From: Planctomycetota bacterium
GTDB taxonomy: Bacteria; Planctomycetota; PUPC01; JACPCR01
Length of the DNA: 64,000 bases
NCBI GenBank assembly: GCA_016179685.1
Contig: JACPCR010000053.1
Coordinates: forward strand, 1-64,000
Direction: 5' to 3'
A program made the position numbers and the translations under genes. The notes below the pieces were generated by a model. The model was not told where the DNA came from. It was given only the letters and a program-made list of their open reading frames with translations, and searched no databases. Below are positions 1-10,493 of this stretch, piece after piece. The first letter of the stretch is position 1. Each line of letters opens with the position of its first letter.

Positions 1-292
1 CCGTGGTAAAAACGGTTTTTGTTTCTCTGCGAGGATGCAGCAAGCCGAAGGGAACACCACGGAGGACATGGAGGACGACACGGAGGGATTTTGATGAATA
101 CCTTCGGTGGTTTTCTCCGTGCTCTCCGTGGTTCAAACCGATTTTGTTTCTCTCTGTCACAACGAAGCGAGTCAGCGAGCTTGGCATAAAGTTCCTGACG
201 AAGTCCTCACGGGCTTCGCTACGGAGCGGGGCGCATCCGACCTCCCGGCAGACTTTCAATGGCATGGGATCGGTTGAGATTTCGAGAGACAG
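1..292. repeat. Intergenic region with inverted and direct repeats
   Basis: No gene seen. Bases 56-74 (ACCACGGAGGACATGGAG) and 114-132 form an imperfect inverted repeat around a short centre. The block at 1-29 (CCGTGG, then GTTTTTGTTTCTCTG) returns as a diverged direct copy at 127-157. This looks like a dispersed intergenic repeat; the window starts inside one copy. The family name is unknown to me. Confidence 0.5.
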
Positions 293-1057
293 TCAGTCCT
301 CCCCTCGAGTGGTATCCTCCTTGAGCAACATCAGCCCCAGGCTCGGTATCCATTGCTTGAGGACCACCCCTTCAGGAGTCACCCAGGCCAGCGCCTCCAT
401 CGACTTGGCCTTCACTCTCACCCGGACCACCTGAAAGACCTGTCCGCCAAGGATCAATTCCTCTTTCACCTCCGCCGTGGCCGTGGCCGTCTCCAAATCT
501 CGCGTCAGGGGATGGAACATCCGGATTTTCCACGACTGGCCAGGCTTCAGTTCCGGAATGGGAGTAAAGGGAGAGAAAAGATGGGTGAACAAGTCTTCGT
601 CGCTGCAGGGAATCGTCTGCTCGAAGACGCGCTCACCCCCGTTCCAGAACTGGAGTTGAAGCTCCTCGCCTCGAACCTTTCCGTCCATTCGCAACGTGAG
701 AGAGGAGAAGGTGAGCTCCCCGGTGACGTCCTGCAGGCGAAGGTCCTGGCCGACGCGTACCTTGGTGTGGAAGTTGAGGCGGTCGGGCCCGAGCACGGGC
801 AATCCTACCCGTGTCCAGTTATCCATTTCGTAATGAGACTCGAGCCGTCGCATGAGGGTATGGGTGACCCCGACGCGTTCGCCCTGGAGGTACATGCCCA
901 TCTGGGCTTCCGAGTCCACCAGCTCCGGGCGCAGGATGGCCGCGTACCCCCTGCCCACCGCGGCGTCCCGGCCGGCTTGCCATTCCCGGTGCACCAGCGC
1001 GGCGGTCATGACGGCCCAGAAACCAACGATGGAAAGAAGGATCACATTGCGGAACAT
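293..1057 (-). CDS. Hypothetical protein with an N-terminal membrane anchor
   Basis: I do not recognise this 254-residue protein. Residues 5-21 are a clear hydrophobic segment (ILLSIVGFWAVMTAAL), so it is probably anchored in the inner membrane or secreted. The remainder alternates short beta-like stretches. Its end (AWVTPEGVVLKQW near residues 224-236) resembles the beta-rich accessory domains that precede or accompany transglutaminase-like proteins, but this is only an impression. An AGGGA stretch lies just before the ATG and supports the start. It diverges from tgt with about 630 bases between them, so no operon partner is evident in the window; it may belong to a gene set beyond it. Confidence 0.6.
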   Translation of the reverse strand: MFRNVILLSIVGFWAVMTAALVHREWQAGRDAAVGRGYAAILRPELVDSEAQMGMYLQGERVGVTHTLMRRLESHYEMDNWTRVGLPVLGPDRLNFHTKVRVGQDLRLQDVTGELTFSSLTLRMDGKVRGEELQLQFWNGGERVFEQTIPCSDEDLFTHLFSPFTPIPELKPGQSWKIRMFHPLTRDLETATATAEVKEELILGGQVFQVVRVRVKAKSMEALAWVTPEGVVLKQWIPSLGLMLLKEDTTRGED

Positions 1058-1613
1058 CGGTCCCTGGTCTCTTCACCTTGTCGTTCCCTATTTCCGGCGG
1101 GCCGGTGTGGTTCGTACGAAATAGAGGAACTCTTCAGGAGCGGTCCGAAGACTCGGCCGGCGGAGATGATTCTATCACACTTGTTCAACGGTGGAGCGCG
1201 GCCGCGGCGCAACCGCGGAGTCGCCGGTCGGCCCGTCCCGGCGCGGCGGGGCTGCTTCGCAACCGACCCTGCGTCGTGCGGGCAAGGCGCGCACGGGTTT
1301 CAGTGTGCGCGGCCGTGAGGCCCCCATGTCCCGCCCCACACGGGTGCATGGGCAACGCTGCTCCTCCGCCTACCGGTATCCCCTATTCCCCATACTCTGG
1401 TCCTCGTTCTCTTGGCCTCGTGCCCCCAGAATCTATAATGCATCGTTCAAGATTCGACGCATCGAAGGCCACACATCCCGAACCCCCTCCCACAGGGATT
1501 CCGTTTCCCGGACCTGTCCCTCCCGGAGGGATCCCGTTGGGACATGCTGTCACGGAGACACAGGTTGCACTGTGGGCAAAGGTCAGCTACGGGAGGGAGG
1601 GGTCTCTTTTGGA
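1058..1613. other. Gene-free region with dispersed repeat traces
   Basis: No convincing gene; open frames here are Pro/Arg-rich and typical of GC-rich non-coding sequence. Bases about 1440-1482 contain, on the minus strand, a block (TGTGGCCTTCG, then CGAAT, then TTGAA) that recurs near 5840-5870 and 14157-14190 on the plus strand. Near 1525-1550 there is a TCCCGTTGGGA core also seen inside the repeats at 5.5 and 36.3 kb. Confidence 0.4.
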
Positions 1614-3046
<1,433 letters not shown>

Positions 3047-3463
3047 AGGTCAGAGACGGTTGGGGAGGTTTTAGGTCCCAAAGACGACCCCGGTGGGTTT
3101 CTCCCCCCCGAGCCGGCTTTTTCCGCCGCGGTCCGGGTGTTCTCTTGCGCCTCATGGACGCCGGGGCGATAGGGCTACCTTCGTCATGGTGAGGACCTCC
3201 AAAGCGCCACGGTGACACGTTCGAGCAGTGATTTCCCTTGGCATCACGCCAGAATAACCAGGAGAATCACCTTGCGTCACGGGTGTGCGTGTGCTAAGAA
3301 GGGATCGCCCTAGGCAGTCCTCTGTCAGCTTGATGGCGCGCCGATGCCGGACCCCTTGTGTGTCCAGCCGGGATCGCCGTAGTATCACGTCCCTCGGGCG
3401 TGGCCGCGGAACGATGCCGCGTGCCCGATCGCGCCCGCAGGGCTTCATCGGGGGAGACCACAC
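3047..3463. other. Gene-free region before zwf
   Basis: No gene is supported in these 417 bases. The zwf promoter is presumably here, but I could not pick a convincing -35/-10 pair. A purine-rich GGGGGAG lies eight bases before the zwf ATG and is its likely ribosome binding site. Confidence 0.4.
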
Positions 3464-5431
3464 ATGGCCGAGAAAACCGTGGTTCATTCGACCTTCACCA
3501 GCTCCGCCAGCCTGGGGACCCGCAAGGGGGACCCGTGCGTCATGATCATCTTCGGGGCATCGGGCGACCTGACGAAGCGTTTGCTGATGCCCGCTCTTTT
3601 CAATCTGGCTTGCGACGGGCTGTTGCCGGACCGTTTCGCCATCATCGGGATGGCGATGGACAACCTCGCCACCGAGTCCTTCCGCGAGAAGATGAGCAAG
3701 GACATCCGAGAGTTCGGCACTCGTAAACCGTTCGCGGCCGCGTCCTGGGACCCCTTTGTCTCCAAGTTGCACTATACTCCTGGGAAGTTCGACGACCCGC
3801 AGGCCTATCGAAGGCTATCCGAACTGACGGCCAAGTTGGACGGCGAGATTCAGGCCGGAGGAAACATCCTCTTCTACATGGCCACTCCGCCGGTCGTGTT
3901 CGGGATGATCTCGAGCAATCTGGAGAAGAGCGGCTTCAAGCAGCTTGGAGCGGGCTGGAAGCGCATCATCGTCGAGAAACCGTTCGGACACGATCTCCAG
4001 TCCGCCCAGGAGCTGAACCGCGAGATTCTGTCGTTCTGGAAAGAGGAGCAAATCTACCGGATCGACCATTATCTGGGGAAGGAGACGGTGCAGAATCTGC
4101 TCGCCTTTCGATTCTCGAACGGCATCTTCGAGCCTCTCTGGAATCGGAATTACGTGGACCACATCCAGTTCACGGTGGCGGAGAAGGTGGGCGTGGAGGG
4201 CCGTGGCAATTATTACGACCGCTCCGGCGTCTTGAGGGACATGATCCAGAACCACATGTTCCAGATGCTCGCCTATCTCTGCATGGAGCCCCCCGCCTCC
4301 TTCAAGTCCGATGCCATCCGCAATGAGAAAGCCAAGCTGCTCGATGCCGTGCGGGTGATGACCCACGAAGAAGTCCACCAGAATACGGTCCGCGGCCAGT
4401 ACGGCCGCGGACGGAAGCCCGACGGGTCGCCCGCACCCGGCTACCGGGAGGAGCGGGACGTGAATCCGCAGTCGAACACGGAAACTTTTGGGGCGCTGAA
4501 ACTGACCATCGATAACTGGCGTTGGGCCGGCGTCCCGATCTACCTGCGCTCGGGCAAGAGCCTCTGGAAGAAGGATACGGAGATCGTGGTGCAGTTCAAA
4601 AAGGCGCCGGAAGTCATTTTCCAGGGCACGCCTGCCCGGGACCATCTCGAGGCGAATCAGCTCATCTTCCACATCCAGCCGGACGAGGGGATCGAGCTGC
4701 GCTTCCTCGCGAAGATTCCCGGGATGGCGATGAACCTGCAGAAGGTGAACATGCGGTTCACTTATGGCGAAGCGTTCCAGGCGGCCAAGGGTACGGGCTA
4801 CGAGGTGATGATCTACAACTGCATGATCGGGGACGCGACGCTTTTTTCCCGGACCGACCTGGTGGAGACGGCTTGGCGGATAGCGCAGCCGATGCTCGAC
4901 GTGTGGGCGGCCACGCCGGCCGCCGATTTCCCGAACTATCCCGTGGGCACGTGGGGGCCGAAGGCGGCCTTCGAGCTGATCGAGCGCGACGGACGCCAGT
5001 GGGTGGAGGTGATCAATCACGACGTCCTGGAAAAAGTGCCCCTTTTCCAGAATTGCGACACGGTCTTCCTGAATACCCTGGTCATGATGTTGAAACCGGC
5101 TCGTTACGGGCCGGGCGATTTCATCATCAAGAAGGGCGAGAAGGGAAGTGAAATGTACGTCATCAACCGCGGGGAGGTCGAAGTCCTCGACGGCAAGGGC
5201 AAGGTGCTCAGCAACCTGAGCGATGGCAATTTCTTCGGCGAGATCGGCCTCCTGCTCTCCACGGAGCGGACCGCTTCCATCCGGGCGATCTCGGACTGCG
5301 ACCTTTTCATGCTGGAAAAGGCGGATTTCACGAAGGCGCTGCGGGAATACCCGCAGTTTTCAAAGTCCATCCTCGATACGGCGAAAAGCCGTTACAACGT
5401 CGCCCTCGAGGCCAGCCAGCTCCTCGGGTAG
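3464..5431 (+). CDS. zwf: Glucose-6-phosphate dehydrogenase fused to a C-terminal cyclic-nucleotide-binding domain
   Basis: Oxidises glucose-6-phosphate to 6-phosphogluconolactone, the entry step of the oxidative pentose phosphate and Entner-Doudoroff routes. The dinucleotide-binding motif GASGDLTKR is at residues 31-39, EKPFGHD follows, and the substrate/catalytic motif RIDHYLGKE is near residue 199. The enzyme core ends around residue 510, matching the usual length. About 120 extra residues form a cyclic-nucleotide-binding domain: PGDFIIKKGEKG near 550, then FFGEIGLLLSTERTAS near 590-604. It keeps the Glu and Arg that contact the ribose and phosphate in the CAP/PKA phosphate-binding cassette. 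This suggests direct allosteric control by cAMP, cGMP or a related ligand; that is inference. The start has a good GGGGGAG site. Confidence 0.95.
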   Translation: MAEKTVVHSTFTSSASLGTRKGDPCVMIIFGASGDLTKRLLMPALFNLACDGLLPDRFAIIGMAMDNLATESFREKMSKDIREFGTRKPFAAASWDPFVSKLHYTPGKFDDPQAYRRLSELTAKLDGEIQAGGNILFYMATPPVVFGMISSNLEKSGFKQLGAGWKRIIVEKPFGHDLQSAQELNREILSFWKEEQIYRIDHYLGKETVQNLLAFRFSNGIFEPLWNRNYVDHIQFTVAEKVGVEGRGNYYDRSGVLRDMIQNHMFQMLAYLCMEPPASFKSDAIRNEKAKLLDAVRVMTHEEVHQNTVRGQYGRGRKPDGSPAPGYREERDVNPQSNTETFGALKLTIDNWRWAGVPIYLRSGKSLWKKDTEIVVQFKKAPEVIFQGTPARDHLEANQLIFHIQPDEGIELRFLAKIPGMAMNLQKVNMRFTYGEAFQAAKGTGYEVMIYNCMIGDATLFSRTDLVETAWRIAQPMLDVWAATPAADFPNYPVGTWGPKAAFELIERDGRQWVEVINHDVLEKVPLFQNCDTVFLNTLVMMLKPARYGPGDFIIKKGEKGSEMYVINRGEVEVLDGKGKVLSNLSDGNFFGEIGLLLSTERTASIRAISDCDLFMLEKADFTKALREYPQFSKSILDTAKSRYNVALEASQLLG

Positions 5432-5482
5432 CGCCGGCGCGCCTCGGCCGCGCTCGATGACGCTTGTCGGCTACGCGCGTGG

Positions 5483-5815
5483 GCGCTTCGGTGTGAATCG
5501 CGACCCTCCCGACGCCCGGAGTTCATCTCGTTGGGAGGCGTTGGCTACACGCGTGCGCGCGTCCGGGAGCGTGGCCGAAGCGCTCCGTCGCTTCGGAAGC
5601 GTGACGGTTTCGAAGCCCGGAGGTCGTCGGCCACGCGCGTCGGTTACGCGCATGAGCGCTTCGGTGTGAATCGCGACCCTCTCGACGCCCGGAGTTCATC
5701 TCGTTGGGAGGCGTTGGCTACGCGCGCGTACGCGTCGGGGAGCGCAGCCGAAGCGCTCCGTCGCTTCGGAAGCGTGACGGTCCCGACGCCCGGAGGTCGT
5801 CGGTTACGCGCATGA
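5483..5815. repeat. Two tandem copies of a GC-rich dispersed repeat
   Basis: Unit 1 (5483-5655, 173 bases) and unit 2 (5656-5815, 160 bases) both begin GCGCTTCGGTGTGAATCGCG and both contain GAAGCGCTCCGTCGCTTCGG. A truncated third start follows at 5816-5830. Related blocks occur at 13975-14057 and, more diverged, at 36261-36530. The flanks of the gap (5432-5482 and 5831-5895) hold no gene. The open frames across it are repeats, not proteins. Confidence 0.8.
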
Positions 5816-5895
5816 GCGCTTCGGAAGGCGTGGCCTTCGCTGCGTCAAATGTTGAAGGTGTCCGAACCACGAAAAGGACACTCACAATGGCGTCG

Positions 5896-8103
5896 CTACC
5901 TGCCAGACCGGTTACGGACGGTGGCTTCGAGGGCAGGTTGGTCGGCAGCCGGGACAAGACAGATTCCATGGATGGCCTGGAGGGCCACATCGGCCACGGG
6001 TGAGCGTAGAGCGGCCCGGAGGATGGCGGTGCGGCCGCTTTCCGGGACAAGCGGCAACTGGCTGAGGGCGAAGCGTGCGGCCAGGGGCTGTTCCGTAGCG
6101 GCAAGCTGTTCCAGGAGCTGGCCGAGAAGGTCCACCAGGGCAGCATCGCTGCTGGCGCGGATGCGTTCGGCCGCAAGGGCTCGCAGCTCGATGGATGGCC
6201 CGCGCTCGACGAGGGCGAGGAGCGGTTTGACGGATTCACTCGAGGGGGGCCTCGCGTCCCGGGCCGCGAGGAACGTCTGAAGGGGGATAGAAGCGAGCGC
6301 GTCGGTCCAAAGGGCTTCGTTCCGAATGAGCTCCGGCGTTAGATCGAGTGGAATTCGGGCGAGGAAGGTGAAAAGCCGGGCTTGTCTTGCCCGGAGTGCC
6401 GGAAGGCTTACTTGGGCATGCTGGCGTGCATGGAGCGAGGCTTTATCACCCGCAAAGACAGGTCTCTCCAGCGTGCTCAGGGTCTCGCGGATTTCGGCCT
6501 CCTGGGCGAGGAGAGAATGGAAGAAAGAGACAAGAGCCTCTCGGTCGCCCAGAATGCTGCGGGCCGCAAGGAACTCCTGGAACAGGGAACGGCGGAGGGC
6601 CAGGGTCTCGGCGTCATCGCCCTCACCGGCGGCGCAGAGCTTGGTCAGGACGGGTGCGGCCTCCCGGACGGGGCCGAGCAGGACGGGGCCGGGATAATCG
6701 AGGATGGCCCGGACGGCGGCCAGGCGAAGTTGCTCATCGAGGCCGGAAGGCGGCTGTCCGCCGGTGGCAGAATCCGGTTTTTGCAGCGCGGCAAGACCCT
6801 GCGTAAGGAAACGGATGGCGACGGGATGAGCAGCACGAGCATGAAGGCGTCCGAGGATACGGAGGGCGAGAACGGCTGTCCCGGGGCTCTCAGAGGCAAT
6901 GAGGTCTTGGGCTGGGTCGATGAACTTCTCCCCGGCGAGATAGGGCTCGATGGCCTGGAAAGTTCGCTCGGAGGTGGGAAGGTCGAGGGGGAAGGCGCCG
7001 CTGGCGGCGGCCTTGACGATGGCGAGCGCGTACGGAGTGCTGCGGCAGAATGGGAGAAGGCTCTGGAAGCGCGCCAGTTTTTCGGCGGTGTCCGATCTCT
7101 TCTGGGCGCTGGCGTCGGACTCCTCCTCCATTTCATCCAAGTCTGCGGGCCCCTCGGCGAGTTCGTGCAGCGCCTGAAGGTGTTCCGGAGAATCCTCCAG
7201 GGATGTAGTGGGATTTCGGTCCGGCGGCGGGGTATCGGAAAGATGCTGCAGAACACGGGACACAACAAGGGGCCAGCCGTCCCATTCCCAGAACGGCATG
7301 TCCCCGGCAGCCGGGACGCCGCAGACACTGCCGAGGAAGGCGGCGGAGCGCCCTTGTCCCACTTTGCCAAGGACCAGGAGTGGGTGTCCGCCGACCTGGA
7401 TGAGGACAGTGGACTCGGGCTTGGGGGTGGCAATGTAATAGTAATAGACCCTGGGCTTCTGTCCCCAGGGAGGGAGTCTGCCGAGAAATTCCAGCCCGGC
7501 CGACGTCGGCTCCAGGACGAGGCCCTGCAGCGCATGGCGTCGGTCGCCTGAAGCCGCGGAAAGGACAGGCAAAGCGTCTTCGATGGCCGTCTGGTGGTAT
7601 CCGCCGTGCCCGAAGGTGAGAAGGCCACCGAGCACGAGAAGACCTCCACCCCGTTCGGTCCAGCGCTGGAGGCGAACTCGGGTGGTCTGGGGAAAGGCAT
7701 CGGCGCGGATACCCGCGATGACGATGGTGTTGAAGGAGAGCAGTTCGGGGTAGGAGTGGGGGAAGTCCCTCAGGGTCTGGCCGTGTCCGTGGTAGCTGGT
7801 GCTTCCGAGGACGTCGTGGGACCAGGCGAGCCGTGCACCGCCGGCGAGGGCGATGGCCTCATGAAGGCGGTATTGGTCCCACCAGAGACCGCGAGCGACA
7901 TGTATTCGGGTGGGCCGTTCCGGAAACTGCCAGTGGTCTGGGGCCTGGAGGGGCGAGGACGCCTCCACGCGTTCCGCTTCGGAGTCGCCGGCGTGCAAGG
8001 CAAAGGTGAAGGCGAGCAGCATCGCCGGGCCGAAGCGGAAAACGTCGCTGCAGGCATTCATCCGCAGAGGAATCCGGGGAATACCCTGCCCTCTTAGTTC
8101 CAT
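5896..8103 (-). CDS. Secreted amidotransferase-like protein with a HEAT-like helical half
   Basis: Last gene of a five-gene minus-strand operon. Residues 15-43 form a signal peptide (FGPAMLLAFTFALHAG). Residues about 60-290 resemble the class I glutamine-amidotransferase-like fold of ThuA/PF07090-type proteins: FNTIVIAGIRADAF, then RWTERGGGLLVLGG and a GQGRSAAFLGSVCG strand. No clear catalytic Cys-His pair is visible. Residues about 330-735 are alanine/leucine-rich helices with repeats such as AVLALRILGRLHARAA, like HEAT repeats. The ATG at 8103 overlaps the preceding stop codon and has GGGGAAG before it; an ATG at 8061 giving a shorter signal peptide is the alternative. Function unknown; probably extracytoplasmic. 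Confidence 0.8.
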   Translation of the reverse strand: MELRGQGIPRIPLRMNACSDVFRFGPAMLLAFTFALHAGDSEAERVEASSPLQAPDHWQFPERPTRIHVARGLWWDQYRLHEAIALAGGARLAWSHDVLGSTSYHGHGQTLRDFPHSYPELLSFNTIVIAGIRADAFPQTTRVRLQRWTERGGGLLVLGGLLTFGHGGYHQTAIEDALPVLSAASGDRRHALQGLVLEPTSAGLEFLGRLPPWGQKPRVYYYYIATPKPESTVLIQVGGHPLLVLGKVGQGRSAAFLGSVCGVPAAGDMPFWEWDGWPLVVSRVLQHLSDTPPPDRNPTTSLEDSPEHLQALHELAEGPADLDEMEEESDASAQKRSDTAEKLARFQSLLPFCRSTPYALAIVKAAASGAFPLDLPTSERTFQAIEPYLAGEKFIDPAQDLIASESPGTAVLALRILGRLHARAAHPVAIRFLTQGLAALQKPDSATGGQPPSGLDEQLRLAAVRAILDYPGPVLLGPVREAAPVLTKLCAAGEGDDAETLALRRSLFQEFLAARSILGDREALVSFFHSLLAQEAEIRETLSTLERPVFAGDKASLHARQHAQVSLPALRARQARLFTFLARIPLDLTPELIRNEALWTDALASIPLQTFLAARDARPPSSESVKPLLALVERGPSIELRALAAERIRASSDAALVDLLGQLLEQLAATEQPLAARFALSQLPLVPESGRTAILRAALRSPVADVALQAIHGICLVPAADQPALEATVRNRSGR

Positions 8104-10490
8104 GGCTCTTCCCCATCGATGTCGACAACAACGAGGGTCCAGAAACGGACCCGGGGCACGGTAAAGCGGACGGAGTCCTTTTCCGTCTGGACTTCGAGGC
8201 GGTCGAGGGCGAGCTCCGGCTCAGCGGTGGCGGCCCACGCACCTCGAACCTGGGTCTTGGGTGGAATACGGATCGATAGGGGGATGCGGCTGCGTGGTGG
8301 TGGAACGGGGCAATGTTTGGCTTCTCCGACTCGGGTCGAGGCGGGAGCGTTGATCAAGTGGAAGATGAGCTGGCGGCGGCCCGGCTCGGGTTGGCGAAGA
8401 TAGGCATATTCCGGCCAGGCGAAGAAGTGCTCGGAATGTTCTCCAAGATCGATCCGATCCCGGGGGTTCTTCAGAGGTTCGGACCGGTTATCCCAAAGGA
8501 AGCCGGCGAAGCGTGTGGCGAACCTGGGGTAGTGGGCGTAGTAAAGGGTGCTGCTTTGGCGATAAGCCCAATGAAGCTGGGCGGCCAGGGTGAAGATGTC
8601 CTGGTAGACCAGGTCGATGCGGGGGACTTCCTCGTCGCTGAGGGAGAAGTTTTCCCCGAAGGAGATGAGTTCCCCATGCCCTCCGCGCTCACGGACCCAG
8701 GACCGGATCGAGCGATGCCGGCCAGTGTAATAGTCCCAGGTCCAGCCCTGGTCCGGAGCGGCGAGGTTGTATTCCTCCATGATCATGCCGCCGTTTTCGC
8801 AAAGCAGGCTGAAAGTTTCGGGGAATTCGAGCATCTTGTAGGCCGTGACGTTGTAGCCCCACTGGAAGGCGGGGAAGGCGTGATTCACGGTCTCCTTGAC
8901 GAGACGAAGAACACGGGCGGCTTCGGGCCGATCCATGGGCGAGTCGTAGCGGGCGGCATCCCACTCGAAGGCCTGGATGGATCGCACGAGCTCGCTGGCG
9001 TGATGCTGGAAAGGCTCGTCGATGTCGCGCCGCACGTCCGCTTGGGGCCAGGCCATCAGGGTGTCGTCGGTGTCCCAGCGATCGAGCTGGGCGACATCGT
9101 AGAAGCCCGTGGCGAACCAGTCCGGATTTTGACGAATCAGCTCGTAGCCAGCCTTTCCCCCAGGTCCGGGTTCCCAGAGCTTGGTATACAGGGACGTGAA
9201 GATGCCGGCCTGGTGGAAGGCCTGGATGGCGGCTCGGGTGCCCGAAACGTTCCCATGGAAATGCATCTGTCCTCCGTAAAACAGGTCCGTATCGGGCGTG
9301 AGGTGGCCGAAGTCATCGGGCGCCCAGAAGACGAACTCGACGCGGTTTCCGTAGCTGCGTTTCCGTTCAGAGGCGGCCTGGACTGCGCTAGCAGGCGTGA
9401 TGCCCCGAGTAGAATTGATGGTCTGGGCGCCCAGCGAGACGGCCCACGGGTTGTCGTGGACCGTGAAGAACTCGGAAGCCCGGGCGGCTTCGGTCCCGTC
9501 GAGCTCGGCGACGCAGCGCACCTCGTAGCCCCAAAGGCAGCCGTCGAGCCGGGCTTGCAGTTCAAACTCAGCCGTTTGGCCCGGGGCCAGTGAGAGGTCG
9601 CGGGCATCGAGGCCGCGTGCTTCGTAGAGGCCGCCGAGGAGAAGTGTTCGGATATGGGCTGACCGAACATCGGGACCTGCATGGTGTAGAGCGACGGCAA
9701 TGCGGGCGGTTTCACCGGGCCGGTAACGGATTCGGTCGGCCTCGACTCGCACGAAGCCAAGGTCGCCGAGCCGATCGATCGAGGCCTGGTCGGCGATGAG
9801 GGCAGCGTGCTGGAGCGAGCCGATCTTGACAGGAATTTCCAGGTCGACGCCCAGATCCTTTTCCTCGCTCTTATCCTGCTCCTCCGCTAGATTCTGCGCC
9901 ACCGATTCGGCATCGGGGACCTGACCGGGCCGAAGGACAGGGGGGACCTGTTTGCGGCCGGTCCATTCCCAGGACACCTCCAGGACAGGCTCGCAGTAGG
10001 CATCGAGGCGGAACGGGAGAGCGAATTCCTGGTATTGGCCGGAGGCCTCGAAGTGAAGGATGGAGAAGCCGCGGCTGAAAAGGGCCTGGCCGCCGTCATC
10101 CCGGATAGAAAGGTTCACACTCTGCCGGGAGGACTGGAGTGTGGCGATCTCCGTGAGCTTGAGGCGAATGCGGGCGAGGTAGAATCCGGGCTGGAGACTG
10201 GGGCAGAGAGCGCGAAGGAGCGTTCCGCGGGGAAGATCGAAGTTTCCGGCGACGGCCTTCCCGGACTTCGAGTCGGGGTCCTCGCAGAGTGGAGCGCGCT
10301 CGGACGCGCTCAGAATGTCCACGAGGATTCCTTCCGCGAGGCCGGCACTCCCAGGTTGAGCCAGGACAAGGCCTGCAAGCACGAGAAATTCGCTTCCGAT
10401 GCGAACGCCCGGACGCACTGGGACCCTCCCTCGGAGGAATTTCTGTAACTTCTCAACCCGATCGGTCAGACGCCCTTCGGTCCTGTTCAC
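8094..10490 (-). CDS. Putative secreted glycoside-hydrolase-like TIM-barrel protein
   Basis: A 798-residue protein starting with GTG, four bases after the preceding gene. A hydrophobic stretch near residues 33-52 (SEFLVLAGLVLAQPGSAGLA) is a probable signal peptide. Residues about 60-330 are beta-sandwich-like (RYRPGETARIAVALHHAG). Residues about 360-640 look like a glycoside-hydrolase barrel: YGNRVEFVFWAPDDFGH, FHQAGIFTSLYTKLWEPG, FEWDAARYDSPMDRPEA, GMIMEEYNLAAP. The layout recalls GH66 dextranases and alpha-galactosidase-like barrels, but I cannot assign a family. The Asp residues in WDAARYD and the Glu in MEEYN are candidate catalytic residues (inference). It belongs to the GntR-regulated operon and probably acts outside the cytoplasm on a polysaccharide. 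Confidence 0.75.
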   Translation of the reverse strand: MNRTEGRLTDRVEKLQKFLRGRVPVRPGVRIGSEFLVLAGLVLAQPGSAGLAEGILVDILSASERAPLCEDPDSKSGKAVAGNFDLPRGTLLRALCPSLQPGFYLARIRLKLTEIATLQSSRQSVNLSIRDDGGQALFSRGFSILHFEASGQYQEFALPFRLDAYCEPVLEVSWEWTGRKQVPPVLRPGQVPDAESVAQNLAEEQDKSEEKDLGVDLEIPVKIGSLQHAALIADQASIDRLGDLGFVRVEADRIRYRPGETARIAVALHHAGPDVRSAHIRTLLLGGLYEARGLDARDLSLAPGQTAEFELQARLDGCLWGYEVRCVAELDGTEAARASEFFTVHDNPWAVSLGAQTINSTRGITPASAVQAASERKRSYGNRVEFVFWAPDDFGHLTPDTDLFYGGQMHFHGNVSGTRAAIQAFHQAGIFTSLYTKLWEPGPGGKAGYELIRQNPDWFATGFYDVAQLDRWDTDDTLMAWPQADVRRDIDEPFQHHASELVRSIQAFEWDAARYDSPMDRPEAARVLRLVKETVNHAFPAFQWGYNVTAYKMLEFPETFSLLCENGGMIMEEYNLAAPDQGWTWDYYTGRHRSIRSWVRERGGHGELISFGENFSLSDEEVPRIDLVYQDIFTLAAQLHWAYRQSSTLYYAHYPRFATRFAGFLWDNRSEPLKNPRDRIDLGEHSEHFFAWPEYAYLRQPEPGRRQLIFHLINAPASTRVGEAKHCPVPPPRSRIPLSIRIPPKTQVRGAWAATAEPELALDRLEVQTEKDSVRFTVPRVRFWTLVVVDIDGEEPWN

Positions 10491-10493
10491 TTT

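Noticed and set aside
3815..5020. Open frame opposite zwf (about 400 codons)
   Set aside because: Antisense of a well-supported enzyme; no recognisable motifs.
5440..5850. Possible CRISPR array because of repeated units
   Set aside because: The units are 160-173 bases with diverged copies and no short repeats separated by unique spacers; no cas gene is present.
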